From Mariluticola halotolerans (GTDB lineage Bacteria; Pseudomonadota; Alphaproteobacteria; Rhizobiales; Devosiaceae), in NCBI RefSeq assembly GCF_021611515.1, contig NZ_CP090960.1, positions 3,020,001 to 3,084,000 on the forward strand: a stretch of 64,000 nucleotides of DNA, in the 5' to 3' direction. The notes beneath the pieces are model-generated. The model saw only the letters and a program-made list of their open reading frames with translations, was not told where the DNA came from and made no database searches. Both the position numbers and the translations under genes were made by a program. Below, in pieces: positions 26,573 to 34,894 of this stretch. The number at the start of each line of letters is the position of its first letter. The stretch's first letter is position 1.

Positions 26573-26776
26573 TTAGCGCTTGTCAAAAACCGCTCTCGCC
26601 TCCTTCTCCCCGGCTGATCCCTTTACCCAGCTCCAAGGTGCGCGAGGTTTGTGCATCTTCGCCAGTTCAGGATGCTTCCTTGGGTCACGTGCCGCCGTAC
26701 GCAGACGTTCGCGAGCTTCGCGTGGGTCGAGTTTCAGTTCGGTGCAGAGCTGTTTGAGGGTGATGGTGTTGGCCAT
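26573..26776 (-). CDS. Small hypothetical helical protein
   Basis: A 67-residue basic protein starting TITLKQLCTELKLDPREARERLR, which looks like a small helix-turn-helix-like helical bundle, then PWSWVKGSAGEKEARAVF. I cannot name its family, but its codon use and a GGAG-containing leader (AAAGGAGACGATCAATG) support a real gene. It lies upstream of the DUF5131 gene on the same strand, 63 bp away. Its leader is part of a direct repeat also found at 29852-29922, where no equivalent gene survives. Possibly a regulator of the TcmP pair. Confidence 0.6.
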   Translation of the reverse strand: MANTITLKQLCTELKLDPREARERLRTAARDPRKHPELAKMHKPRAPWSWVKGSAGEKEARAVFDKR

Positions 26777-26842
26777 TGATCGTCTCCTTTGTGGCTGGAC
26801 GATCTATCCAATAAGACGACCAAAAGAGCCTTGTCAGGGACA
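26772..26842. repeat. Direct repeat, copy A
   Basis: About 71 bp that recur at 29852-29922 with roughly 75-80% identity by eye. Shared blocks include CATTGATCGTCTC, TATCCAATAAGA and TTGTCAGGGA. This copy spans the start codon and leader of the 67-residue gene. The sequence may be a mobile promoter region or the scar of duplication and recombination within the island. Confidence 0.65.
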
Positions 26843-26861
26843 ACCCTAGATTAGCTGGACC

Positions 26862-26996
26862 TCAACTTAACGGTGGCGTCGATGCCTGTCCCAGGCCAAT
26901 ACTCGCCCCTTCGAGTATTGGATCCGCCGCGAATGCCTGGGCGCGTTCAACGGTGTCCCATTGAAAAATAATAGTTACGGAATTGCTGTCATCCAT
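26862..26996 (-). pseudogene. Truncated dimeric alpha/beta-barrel (ABM-like) fragment
   Basis: A 44-codon reading frame with an ATG at 26996 encodes SVTIIFQWDTVERAQAFAAD followed by PILEG. This resembles the C-terminal part of the secreted protein at 29194-29541 (YVLHRFTDVPAANAYFASP). Upstream in frame there is a TAG, so the N-terminal half is missing. I read it as a decayed ABM/Dabb-type gene rather than a functional peptide. The rest of 26777-27164 holds only the repeat and a terminator-like hairpin. Confidence 0.4.
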
Positions 26997-27130
26997 ATCT
27001 ACCAAGGTTTTTTATGCAGCTTTGCCGCGGCGACGGGGCGTCATCGAAAACGGATTTCTGTACCCTATGGTCGGCAACCTGATGCTGGGCGATCCTGATC
27101 AGTGACGATCTGAAAAGGACCGTGGGTGAA

Positions 27131-27152
27131 AGCGGCGTCTCTGACCGCCGCT
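27131..27152 (-). terminator. Hairpin downstream of the sulfotransferase gene
   Basis: AGCGGCG (27131-27137) and CGCCGCT (27146-27152) form a perfect 7-bp stem with an 8-base loop, 12 bp beyond the sulfotransferase stop codon. Reading leftwards only a short TTTC follows, so it is a weak intrinsic-terminator candidate. Confidence 0.45.
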
Positions 27153-27164
27153 CCAGACTACGGC

Positions 27165-28058
27165 TTACAACGTGCCGTTTTTGAGCCAGTTGGCGCAAGG
27201 CTCACCCAGTTCTGCGATAGCAATTTGCTCGTAACGTTCGCTTGTCGCCTGTGGCAGTGAGTCTTTCCAGCGCCCGTTTGTTCCTTTGTGAATGAAGGTT
27301 TTTGCACCGCCATCCCAGAATGCACCACCCAGTGGCACAGAATCTGCGGCATGGTTTTTCATGTAGTCGAATGAACAATGATGCAGGATTTTCTCCATCG
27401 TGTCGGGCGTCACCTCAATGTCGAGAAATGCGGCGATCTTGACAATCTGGTCAGGCAAATCATGCTTTAGATCTGCAAAGTGGATGAGCTTCACATTGGC
27501 CTGATCGCGCAGTTCCCACCAGCTGCGGACATTTTCCCAATAGGGCCAGAATGGCGCACCCTCATTGTCCAGCCAATGGGTGAAATACTCCGCAGCGCTT
27601 TCGGGGGGCGTTCCAATCTCGGGGCCGACGCGTCCAGGTGTGTTGTTGAGGGCGTCGTACCAACTGGCGTTCGCGTTGGTGTGGTGATTGTGCAGGGACC
27701 ACATCACATCCCGGGCGTCGCGGCCGACATAGATGTATTTGACCTTTTCCGAGAAGACCAAGGCATCGACCGGTAAATGGGTTTTCAAGAACCGGCGATG
27801 GGTCTGTGCGGCAATTGCGGGAAGTTTAACCTCTTTCGGTGGCACACGAAGATCAACCCAGGGAGACATTTCCGAGACGGGCAAGTCCGTCTGCCCCTGA
27901 AAGATCAACTGGCTTACGATCTGCTGCATCCAGGATGTACCTGACTTTGCATAGGTCGCTATGACGATATCATCGTCACGAAAGTCGATATCGTTCCAGA
28001 TCGTGCTATCCATATGGTGGTTGTGCATTTCGCGGGTTTTGATGGGCAATGTGGTCAT
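27165..28058 (-). CDS. PAPS-dependent sulfotransferase
   Basis: A 297-residue cytosolic-type sulfotransferase. The 5'-phosphosulfate loop is IATYAKSGTSWMQQIV near residue 35, and the 3'-phosphate loop is KYIYVGRDARDVMWSLHNH near residue 110. It would move a sulfuryl group from PAPS to an alcohol or amine acceptor; the acceptor cannot be predicted. AGGAGAAAG precedes the ATG. It is divergent from the LysR-type gene at 28181 with about 120 bp between, which suggests control by that regulator. It lies inside the tRNA-bounded island. Confidence 0.9.
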   Translation of the reverse strand: MTTLPIKTREMHNHHMDSTIWNDIDFRDDDIVIATYAKSGTSWMQQIVSQLIFQGQTDLPVSEMSPWVDLRVPPKEVKLPAIAAQTHRRFLKTHLPVDALVFSEKVKYIYVGRDARDVMWSLHNHHTNANASWYDALNNTPGRVGPEIGTPPESAAEYFTHWLDNEGAPFWPYWENVRSWWELRDQANVKLIHFADLKHDLPDQIVKIAAFLDIEVTPDTMEKILHHCSFDYMKNHAADSVPLGGAFWDGGAKTFIHKGTNGRWKDSLPQATSERYEQIAIAELGEPCANWLKNGTL

Positions 28059-28180
28059 TTGCTTTCTCCTAAATGTACTGCTTCACAAAGCGATGATGGC
28101 TCAAGCACCCATCGCCCGGTATCTACGTTCTTGCAGTTTGGTCAGGCTTCGTTGCAGAATGACATTCAGGGGAAGTGCTG

Positions 28181-29074
28181 ATGCTGGATTGGAATGACAT
28201 CAGGATATTTCTTGCGGTTGCGCGAGAAGGCTCTACCTTGGCGGCCTCGGGAAAATTGAACATCAACCAGACGACGGTTGGACGGCGTATGCAGGCGCTG
28301 GAAACGGCGCTGGGGCTGACGCTTTTTGAACGCGATACCAGGGGATACGCACTGACTGCCCAGGGCAGAAATATGCTTGAAGTGGCTGCAAGCATGGGTG
28401 AAGCCGCCGAAAGCGTCAAAACGAGGGCCACCCATCTTGGGAGGGCATCAAGCGGGAAAATACGCGTGACTGCTGCTCACTCCAGCATGGCGCATTGGAT
28501 GCTTCCGATAATATCTGAGTATCGTAAAAACAACCCAGACGTTCAGTTTGAGGTGAATTCAGCTGAAAGCTACATATCGCTGGAAAATGGCGAGGCAGAT
28601 GTTGCTTTGCGTGCAGCTGACAAAATTTCGGGCGACACATTAGTCGCCAGAAAACTTCCGCCCGTCAGATGGGGCATTTATTGTAGCAAGTCATATTTGG
28701 CCGCCAAGGGCATGCCGCGCTCCATCGAAGAGTTAAAGGAACACGCCTACCTGTGTTTCCCTGACGCGATGATGAAGGGGATCCAGGCTATGAGTTATGT
28801 AGATCAGCATTTGGATCGATCGAAAATTGCCGGCACCGTGGATTCTGTTGTATCCATGGCTGCATCGCTTCGCACTGAAGAGGCGGTTGGAGCGCTTCCC
28901 TGTGTCGAAGGCGATCAATTGTCCGAGCTTTTGATGTGTTTCACAGACAATGAAATGAAAAGCGGACTTTGGCTTGTTGCATCGAAGGAGGCGTACCAGG
29001 AACCGCGAGTACGCGAGTTTATGAAATTTGTTGGCGAAAAATTTCCGCGGGACGGCGGAAAGGCAAATTTCTAA
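28181..29074 (+). CDS. LysR-family transcriptional regulator
   Basis: The 297-residue protein has the N-terminal LysR helix-turn-helix (LDWNDIRIFLAVAREGSTLA, with NQTTVGRRMQALETALG as recognition region) and a substrate-binding co-inducer domain from about residue 95. The TTVGRRM recognition helix is that of the group whose members start with a short 'W(N/D)' lead. ATG at 28181 is taken; a GTG at 28175 is an alternative. Being divergent from the sulfotransferase gene, it is the likely regulator of it. The ligand is unknown. Confidence 0.88.
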   Translation: MLDWNDIRIFLAVAREGSTLAASGKLNINQTTVGRRMQALETALGLTLFERDTRGYALTAQGRNMLEVAASMGEAAESVKTRATHLGRASSGKIRVTAAHSSMAHWMLPIISEYRKNNPDVQFEVNSAESYISLENGEADVALRAADKISGDTLVARKLPPVRWGIYCSKSYLAAKGMPRSIEELKEHAYLCFPDAMMKGIQAMSYVDQHLDRSKIAGTVDSVVSMAASLRTEEAVGALPCVEGDQLSELLMCFTDNEMKSGLWLVASKEAYQEPRVREFMKFVGEKFPRDGGKANF

Positions 29075-29193
29075 ATCAGTGACAAAGCCATTCGCACAGG
29101 GGCCAATGCTTCAAGGCTCTTCAAACAGGGCTTGGCCCGAGATTTGCCCGGGCCAAAAAAATTGATTTGCGAGGTGGATTACTTCCACACTTC

Positions 29194-29541
29194 TTAATCC
29201 GCGGATCGAATGATCGTGATCGTGGGCGGCCCGGCAACACCGGCATCTTTCATCCCTGCTTGAAGAACGGGTGACGCAAAATAGGCGTTCGCAGCAGGCA
29301 CGTCTGTGAACCGATGCAAGACATAAACCATGTTCGGGTTTTCAATATCTCGAAGAACCTCTTCTTCCAGAACGCCGCCCGCCCTCTGTTCGTCAGCAAA
29401 ACCATCATAGACAGTGCGCCATTGCGCATAGTCAACCACTGGATGGCTGGCAATCACCAGAATTGTTCCGTCTTGTGCGAACCCTGTAGATGGCAGCACA
29501 AAAAATAGCGCGGCCACTGCAACGCGTAATTTACTCATCAT
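29194..29541 (-). CDS. Secreted small ABM-like protein
   Basis: The 115-residue product has a signal peptide (residues 1 to about 23, ending STGFAQD) and a mature part with TILVIASHPVVDYAQWRTVYDG, then VYVLHRFTDVPAANAYFASP. This pattern fits a small ferredoxin-like dimeric alpha/beta barrel, as in antibiotic-biosynthesis monooxygenase-like or Dabb proteins, but I see no catalytic signature. It should be periplasmic. AGGAGAAAT lies upstream of the ATG. A shorter relative is preserved as a fragment at 26862-26996. Function is unknown. Confidence 0.7.
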   Translation of the reverse strand: MMSKLRVAVAALFFVLPSTGFAQDGTILVIASHPVVDYAQWRTVYDGFADEQRAGGVLEEEVLRDIENPNMVYVLHRFTDVPAANAYFASPVLQAGMKDAGVAGPPTITIIRSAD

Positions 29542-29687
29542 GGCATTTCTCCTGTTAGTGCGTAGGAGCCGAATATCGACACCCTAGCTCTAGGTTGCGC
29601 CGATGGAATGCAGTGCGATATTGGTTCAGATAGCTAACCGGGCTGCAAATTCGCAGGAAGTCTCGCTCGCCATGTAAATCCTTCCCG

Positions 29688-29858
29688 TCAATTCGCCGCC
29701 AAGCAGCAAAGGTCGGCTGAATTCTGAACGTCGATTATGACTGAAGCTGCCCTGTTTTTTCCGAAGCGGACATCGCCGAAAGATTCGAGAAGGCCGGTGA
29801 TCCGGTTTTCTGAGATGGATGGGAAGAAATCTTGCAGATCTACATTGACCAGGCATTG
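29688..29858 (-). pseudogene. Relic of a retron-type reverse transcriptase
   Basis: Read on the minus strand, one frame encodes VNVDLQDFFPSISENRITGL, which closely matches the motif containing the first catalytic Asp of retron and related bacterial reverse transcriptases. About 25 codons later comes ADLCCLAAN and a stop; a neighbouring frame continues as LLLGGELTG. The palm motif with the YADD box is missing and the fragment ends at the direct repeat at 29852, so this is a decayed piece. No RNA part of a retron can be identified. The remainder of 29542-30002 contains no other gene. Confidence 0.5.
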
Positions 29859-29922
29859 ATCGTCTCTTTTTGCTTGGGCGATTTATCCAATAAGATGGCC
29901 TCAGAAGACTTGTCAGGGAAAA
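29852..29922. repeat. Direct repeat, copy B
   Basis: The partner of 26772-26842. Here it abuts the reverse-transcriptase relic and no 67-residue gene follows it. The junction suggests that recombination at this repeat joined unrelated DNA. Confidence 0.65.
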
Positions 29923-30002
29923 TCAAAACTGGTGCCTGTAGGATATTTTGCGCCGTGAAAAAATCTGCGATACCGTGATGTTTATTTAGATAGGATTTTT
30001 TG

Positions 30003-30383
30003 ATGCGCCGTTTGTTATTGCTGTTAATTGCATTTTCTTTCCTGCCGACATCGGCATATGCGGGCTGTGGCGGTTACTACCCTACCAGCCAGCTTCCATA
30101 CTGGGTTATGACCGTTACTTGTAAGGAGGTCATGGCCAAGATGAACCACAATAACGCTACCAAGATGGAAGCTGCGAGTTTGTTGCTGGCAGGCCAGACA
30201 TATGCCGACCGCTGTAACATGAAGAAGGATTATGTTCGGGCATTTCAAATTATGACAGAGCTGGGTCACGCCTGCGCCATCAAACCTAAGCTTCGCGCAT
30301 ATGAGGCCAGGGCAGCGGCCGGCAGCGCCTATTATGCCAGCTTGTTGCGCAAACTTAAGAAGGCTGGCTTTTCCCTGAAGTGA
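30003..30383 (+). CDS. Small secreted protein of unknown function
   Basis: The 126-residue product begins with a strong signal peptide (MRRLLLLLIAFSFLPTSAYA) and continues GCGGYYPTSQLPYWVMTVTC. It contains several Cys residues that could form disulfides in the periplasm and ends in a Lys-rich tail. I do not recognise the family. The ATG at 30003 follows a TAGGAT sequence, with a TTG one codon before as a less likely start. It is on its own transcript inside the tRNA-bounded island. Confidence 0.6.
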   Translation: MRRLLLLLIAFSFLPTSAYAGCGGYYPTSQLPYWVMTVTCKEVMAKMNHNNATKMEAASLLLAGQTYADRCNMKKDYVRAFQIMTELGHACAIKPKLRAYEARAAAGSAYYASLLRKLKKAGFSLK

Positions 30384-30689
30384 AGTTCTCGGGCGGTTGG
30401 CAGTTGCATTGCTTCACCAGATCTGCCGCACGTCCGACAGGTGTGAATGCGACCCCAAAACCCGGCATTGGCACCCACCCGTCACCCAAATCAGGCAACC
30501 AAAGGTGGATGGCTTTTGCCGGGTCATGATCAGAAATTGATAGCAGCACTGGTGGCCTCGGTCTGAGGTTTCGAGAGCCCTCGGACCTAGTGGAGGGGCG
30601 GCTTGGCCATTCGGTGGTCCCCAAAGGCGCATGGTGAAGGATTATGACCTCGGCGACTGCACCGCTCGGGGCTACTGGCGAACATTTCA
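30384..30689. other. Stretch with a degraded reading frame
   Basis: A minus-strand frame spanning about 30384-30690 encodes residues such as HLWLPDLGDGWVPMPGFGVA, which looks protein-like but has no start signal and no family I can name. It runs into the 3' end of the secreted-protein gene at 30003-30383. I treat it as decayed coding DNA adjoining the integrase fragment. Confidence 0.3.
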
Positions 30690-30890
30690 TCATGTGCGAG
30701 TCACTGCGGCGATGGTATGCGCGCCGATGCGAATGTGCTTATTTACGCGCTTGGCGATGTAGAACACCTTCCCATCTGTGGCTGACGCACGCAGGTGCAG
30801 GCCGGGCAGCAAGGTGTCGTTCACTTCATAGCGTTTGCCGGTCGCAGTTGGCTGCGCGTCGATTGTTTTGGGTGTCAGCTTCTTCCTCAT
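30690..30890 (-). pseudogene. Truncated P4-type tyrosine integrase
   Basis: From an ATG at 30890 the frame encodes KKLTPKTIDAQPTATGKRYE, then DTLLPGLHLRASATDGKVFY. This is the N-terminal arm-binding (DUF4102) domain of P4-family island integrases. It stops after 66 residues, while intact enzymes have about 400, so core-binding and catalytic Tyr regions are lost. It lies about 1 kb from the tRNA-Met repeat at 31946, where such integrases act. The following 30891-31069 is AT-rich and holds only the likely promoter of the 31070 gene. Confidence 0.75.
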
Positions 30891-31069
30891 GCCGTCTAAA
30901 ACAAGATGGCAATGTCCGCGTGTCAGGGTATGGTTTGGGGTGGGGGGCGAGGGTGAACGCGTATAATTGGAAATTAAATTCTTATAGTACAATTTGATTT
31001 TGGTATTGCGGACCTCAATTCTCTTTTGATTTTAAAGCCACTGAATTTTGCGACTTAAGGACAGCCGAT

Positions 31070-31702
31070 ATGAGCGAGCGTAGTGTTTTTTCTTCCATAG
31101 CCAATTTTGTCTTGATTGGCACTTTTGTTTCCATGATCGCTACCGGTGCCTGGGTCGCCAAAGACGTCTACACTGAAATGAACCGCCTCACAGCAAGTAT
31201 ATCTGAAGTTGATGGCAAGCTTTCAGCTATGAGAGATGAGGTATCAAAATTTGAGGCTTTGAAGGTCGACTTATCAGGCCTCGAAGGACGTCTCCAAGCG
31301 CAAGATCGTGCAATTGGAGCAGTTGAAGCTAGAGCGGAAACGGCGGTTTCTTTAGAAACCTCTAAACTTCAACAGCGCCTTGGTGACATTGAAACAGCGT
31401 TGGCAAACACGCCATCCGAGTCGCTTCCATCAGGATCAACCATACAAAATGTGCAGTGTCTTCCTTTGAACGTTCGGGTAACTGTCGAGGGCGGAAAGAG
31501 TTACGATTTCTGTGAGAGCACATGGACATTGCAAGTTGCGGATGTGCAAAGCGCAGGAATTGTGTTTGGGCACAGCTTTTACAATGCGCCCACAACGATC
31601 ACATCGTTTGAAGATCGTAAATGTAAGCTTCAAGTTCTGGAAATCCTGAATGGCGACACCAAAAACCCCCTGGCGGCCGTACGCGGGATTTGTGAAACTT
31701 AA
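31070..31702 (+). CDS. Membrane-anchored coiled-coil protein, unknown function
   Basis: The 210-residue product has one N-terminal hydrophobic helix (about residues 8-28, FVLIGTFVSMIATGAWVA), then a long heptad-rich region (residues about 32-110) with MNRLTASISEVDGKLSAM. The C-terminal domain contains four cysteines, including NVQCLPLNVRV and RKCKLQVLEI. A signal-anchor with a periplasmic coiled coil and disulfide-bonded head is the likely topology. I do not recognise the family. It ends about 240 bp before the second attachment repeat. Confidence 0.6.
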   Translation: MSERSVFSSIANFVLIGTFVSMIATGAWVAKDVYTEMNRLTASISEVDGKLSAMRDEVSKFEALKVDLSGLEGRLQAQDRAIGAVEARAETAVSLETSKLQQRLGDIETALANTPSESLPSGSTIQNVQCLPLNVRVTVEGGKSYDFCESTWTLQVADVQSAGIVFGHSFYNAPTTITSFEDRKCKLQVLEILNGDTKNPLAAVRGICET

Positions 31703-31945
31703 AAAGAAAAGCGACGCGTTACTACCATCGTCTGATGCGTGTTGAGCTAAGCTGCCTTGAGTTGTTGAAAATATCTGAGCGGCAAGCTTTTGGGTTTCAC
31801 TTGGGGTTCAAAGCGGCCGCGCTTGAATGCGTCAGGTTGAGCGACGTTGAAACAGATTGGGGCGTTAATCTTAAATGCGATCAATCATTAGACGCAACAG
31901 CATGAGCAGGTAAGGGGTGCTCCGCTGGATTTCCTAGCCTCAATG
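31703..31945. other. Gene-free end of the second island
   Basis: No supported gene lies between the coiled-coil protein gene and the second attachment repeat. The stretch has stops in all frames and no clear repeat. Confidence 0.4.
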
Positions 31946-31985
31946 ATAATCCGCGTGTCGGGAGTTCAAGTCTCTCCTCCGCTAC
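31946..31985 (+). repeat. Attachment-site repeat 2, tRNA-Met 3' remnant
   Basis: Forty bases identical to 24112-24151. Upstream the match breaks at once (GAT instead of the anticodon CAT), and after GCTAC the terminal CCA is changed to CGA, so this copy could not serve as a functional tRNA end. It is followed by CACTTCATGTG and a T-rich run, again like a tRNA terminator. It is the right boundary of the island starting at 24112; chromosomal DNA probably resumes beyond. Confidence 0.8.
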
Positions 31986-32189
31986 GACACTTCATGTGAT
32001 TTCAGTTTTTATTCTAATGGTTGGATTTTGCGATGTGTTCCATGCCATGCGATGCCAAATTGAGAATTGAAATAGGGTAGGGGCCATGGCAATCTGCTGC
32101 CTTTAGTTAAATCATCTGGGCGTTGGATTGTTTTCGGTGCCTTATTAAAAAATCTAATGCGTGTGGTCGCGCTTTCTGAGGAGCCGTCT

Positions 32190-33965
32190 ATGCGGATTGT
32201 TAGTTCATTTATTTACTTGCTTGGTGGAATTGTTCTTCTTGCTGGATATCCAGCAATTGCTCAATCGATGACCGCCGACGAAACGATATGTGAGAGCAAC
32301 GGCAATAATGTTGAGGCCTGCGCGCGCGCAGGAGATCATTACAATGCCTTGTATTACGAAGAAATCCGCGAAAAAACAGCGACAGAACGCAAGTCGCGTG
32401 CTGTAGAGCTATACATTAGGGCGTGCGAAGGTGGGCACGCAAAAAGTTGTGATGATGCAAGCAACAATCTGCCCTTACCAGAAAAAGTCCAAAAATATAA
32501 ATTACTGATAAAGTCGTGCGAACTCGGCTATGCGAGAAATTGCTATGCTTTAGGTAGAGATTATGAAACTGGCATCTTTAATGTAGCTCAAGATAAGGCG
32601 CGCGCCCTAGAGTTGTATATAATGGCGTGTGAAGGTGGACATGCTGAGGCCTGCCCAAAGATCGATGAACTAAAAAGCAATTTGATTTCCGATAAATCTA
32701 TTTCAAATACCTCTAACACAGAAGCAAAAATTGATATTATCGCTCCGGAGATAATTGCAGAAGCAAATGCGATCGCACTTCAGAACTTTGGTGCGGAGAT
32801 ATTTGGCCCAGACGGGACATTTCGCATAGGAGAAATATTGATAGGATCACCTGCTTTCCTTCATGGAATGAACACAGGTGATAAATTCCTAGAAACAATA
32901 TTTGTTTATACGGCTGGAACCGAAGGCCTCCAGGGTTCCTGTGCTGACGCGCTGTGTGCAAAGGAACTTTTTGAAGACCCTAATGTAAGAAAGCTTGGCT
33001 TCAGTTTTGGGAGCGTTCCAGATTCTGACACAGGAATTTACACGCGTTTTAGAAATTATCGGTATGGGGGCGGCTCCGATGTCGATACGTTTTTTGTAAA
33101 TCCACAGTCGTACGATCATCCAAATTCATTTGGCCTTCCCCTTTCGCAGTTTCCAGCGTCCCAGGACCCTGACATCTGGCAAAAATATTTAGTGTTCAAT
33201 GCCTTTGGGCTTGTCATGAATGACAGCTCAAACGTCATTGAATACGTTGCGCCATTGTCCCCCGCTTACTTTGGAGGCTTTAAGGCAGGGGAAGCGATAA
33301 CCCAGATAGAGGCAAATGCAATCAGAAGCCTCGGTGATTTATCTCTCCAGGCACTTTCCATGATTGGGAGCACTGAATTCGTACGGGTTAAAATGGAAGG
33401 TGATAATGGCGGCTTCTATCGGCAAATATTCATTGCAGGTGGACTTCTGCCTATCAAGGCTGGATACGCTCCGGAATTTGATCCAGAGGATCCCACATAT
33501 GCAAGCCTCATCGTTAAAATGAGAGGCATGCAAGAGGAACAACAAGCTTCCAGCAGAAAGAACAGGGCTATTTTAAATGCTCTTCAAGGTCTCGCACAGG
33601 GCGGCGGCAGTATTTCAGCAACTGTATCCGCGCTCGGCGAGCTAATTGATGAAACAGAAAAAGCTGATTACGAAGCATATTATGCCCGATCCAGAGGTTA
33701 TGCTTTGGAGGGCAAGATTTGTACAACGAAGCCGTCAGTAATATTTTGCTATAACACCTCTGATAATGTAACCAACTATTTTGGAGGTGGTTTCTTCCAG
33801 ACGAACACTACAATTACCAACCATTGCCCTGAAGCGTGTGCTGGCCATAGTGGGTTCTGCGACACGGAATCTGGGGATAGGTATTTTAGCGTTAGAGATG
33901 CCGAACTTGCTAATTGCCGAGTAGCGACAAGTGATGAGTTGGAACCATTCCTTAAAGTAGACTAG
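32190..33965 (+). CDS. Secreted Sel1-repeat and PDZ-like protein
   Basis: The 591-residue product has a signal peptide (MRIVSSFIYLLGGIVLLAGY, cleavage after AIAQS). Two or three Sel1/TPR-like repeats follow at about residues 60-165, seen as ALELYIMACEGGHAEACPKI. Two PDZ-like segments appear later: GEILIGSPAFLHGMNTGDKF and EYVAPLSPAYFGGFKAGEAI. The C-terminus is Cys-rich. It is probably a periplasmic scaffold or stress protein; the exact role is unknown. ATG at 32190 follows GAGGAG; the frame is open 11 codons further upstream. It is notably AT-rich compared with the catabolic cluster to the right. Confidence 0.7.
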   Translation: MRIVSSFIYLLGGIVLLAGYPAIAQSMTADETICESNGNNVEACARAGDHYNALYYEEIREKTATERKSRAVELYIRACEGGHAKSCDDASNNLPLPEKVQKYKLLIKSCELGYARNCYALGRDYETGIFNVAQDKARALELYIMACEGGHAEACPKIDELKSNLISDKSISNTSNTEAKIDIIAPEIIAEANAIALQNFGAEIFGPDGTFRIGEILIGSPAFLHGMNTGDKFLETIFVYTAGTEGLQGSCADALCAKELFEDPNVRKLGFSFGSVPDSDTGIYTRFRNYRYGGGSDVDTFFVNPQSYDHPNSFGLPLSQFPASQDPDIWQKYLVFNAFGLVMNDSSNVIEYVAPLSPAYFGGFKAGEAITQIEANAIRSLGDLSLQALSMIGSTEFVRVKMEGDNGGFYRQIFIAGGLLPIKAGYAPEFDPEDPTYASLIVKMRGMQEEQQASSRKNRAILNALQGLAQGGGSISATVSALGELIDETEKADYEAYYARSRGYALEGKICTTKPSVIFCYNTSDNVTNYFGGGFFQTNTTITNHCPEACAGHSGFCDTESGDRYFSVRDAELANCRVATSDELEPFLKVD

Positions 33966-34244
33966 CCTCGGGATGTGCCCACAAGTTTGTAATTATCAAT
34001 GTGGGAAATATCTTAAGCCCTATTCGCAAATTGGATTCCAATAGATTGGCCTTTGTTTCGGTCTTTTCGTGTGCCCCTTTGTCCCAATGTTGACCGGAAC
34101 GGCACCGGGGAGGTGTCGGGCCTACGACAATGCGACGAGCGGGTGGTGTTGATGTTGGCTATGCGTGACGTCCGTACGCAAAGCCAACCCTCACCCGTTC
34201 TGGCGACGGTTTGTTGGGATGGGCGATTGCGGTGGTGCTTTCGG

Positions 34245-34856
34245 CTAGTGATTGAAGACGAAGGCCGGGGGGACGATGCTGAACACTTCGGTGACCTCGG
34301 AGTAATCGCGATAGCCCAGTCTGGCGATGGTGCGGGCTTTGACGATGTCAAACAGGCCGTCCGTCAGGTAATCTTCATTGATATAGACGCCGACAACCTG
34401 ACCGATGATCATTGCGCGGTCCGTGGGGGCTCCGTCGAGGCCGGTGAGTGGCACCGATTGCAGCACTTTGCACTCCAGCGCGGCGGGGGCATCCTTGACG
34501 CGTGGGGCGGCGACGCGCTTGCTGGGGGCAGCTTCGATTTCGGCGAATTCGAACTCGTTCACGTCTGCGTCGACCACTGTCGAGGTCTTGTTGATTTTGT
34601 CCGCCATGGGGCGGGTGGCCAGGTTCACGACAAACTCACCGGTGGCGATTGCGTTGACGGCGCTGTGTTTCATGCCTTCGGTGGCAAAGCAAACCATTGG
34701 CGGCTTGCCGCAGACAGCGTTGAAAAAGCTGTATGGCGCAAGATTGATGTTGCCCTCTTTGTCGACTGTTGAAATCCAGCCGATCGGGCGCGGGGCGACG
34801 ATTGCTCTGAAGGGATCGTGGGGAAGGCCGTGGCCATTTTCAGGTTCGTAGTACAT
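34245..34856 (-). CDS. Flavin reductase family protein (FMN-binding)
   Basis: A 203-residue flavin reductase-like protein (split-barrel FMN-binding fold): HDPFRAIVAPRPIGWISTVD, then NLAPYSFFNAVCGKPPMVCF and AIATGEFVVNLAT. Relatives either reduce FMN for a partner monooxygenase or act as small flavoproteins. No monooxygenase partner is evident in the window. It is the last gene of the minus-strand run that begins with tctC, 38 bp after the dehydrogenase gene, and is therefore likely part of the same catabolic operon. AGGAAATTTTT precedes the ATG. Confidence 0.88.
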   Translation of the reverse strand: MYYEPENGHGLPHDPFRAIVAPRPIGWISTVDKEGNINLAPYSFFNAVCGKPPMVCFATEGMKHSAVNAIATGEFVVNLATRPMADKINKTSTVVDADVNEFEFAEIEAAPSKRVAAPRVKDAPAALECKVLQSVPLTGLDGAPTDRAMIIGQVVGVYINEDYLTDGLFDIVKARTIARLGYRDYSEVTEVFSIVPPAFVFNH

Positions 34857-34894
34857 AAAAATTTCCTGTCAGGTTGGACACGCGGGCGCGATTT

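Noticed and set aside
31946-31985. A functional tRNA gene
   Set aside because: The 5' half is absent and the CCA end is altered to CGA.
34013-34244. A possible gene downstream of the flavin reductase
   Set aside because: Frames there are low in protein-like pattern, overlap the flavin reductase end and lack ribosome sites.
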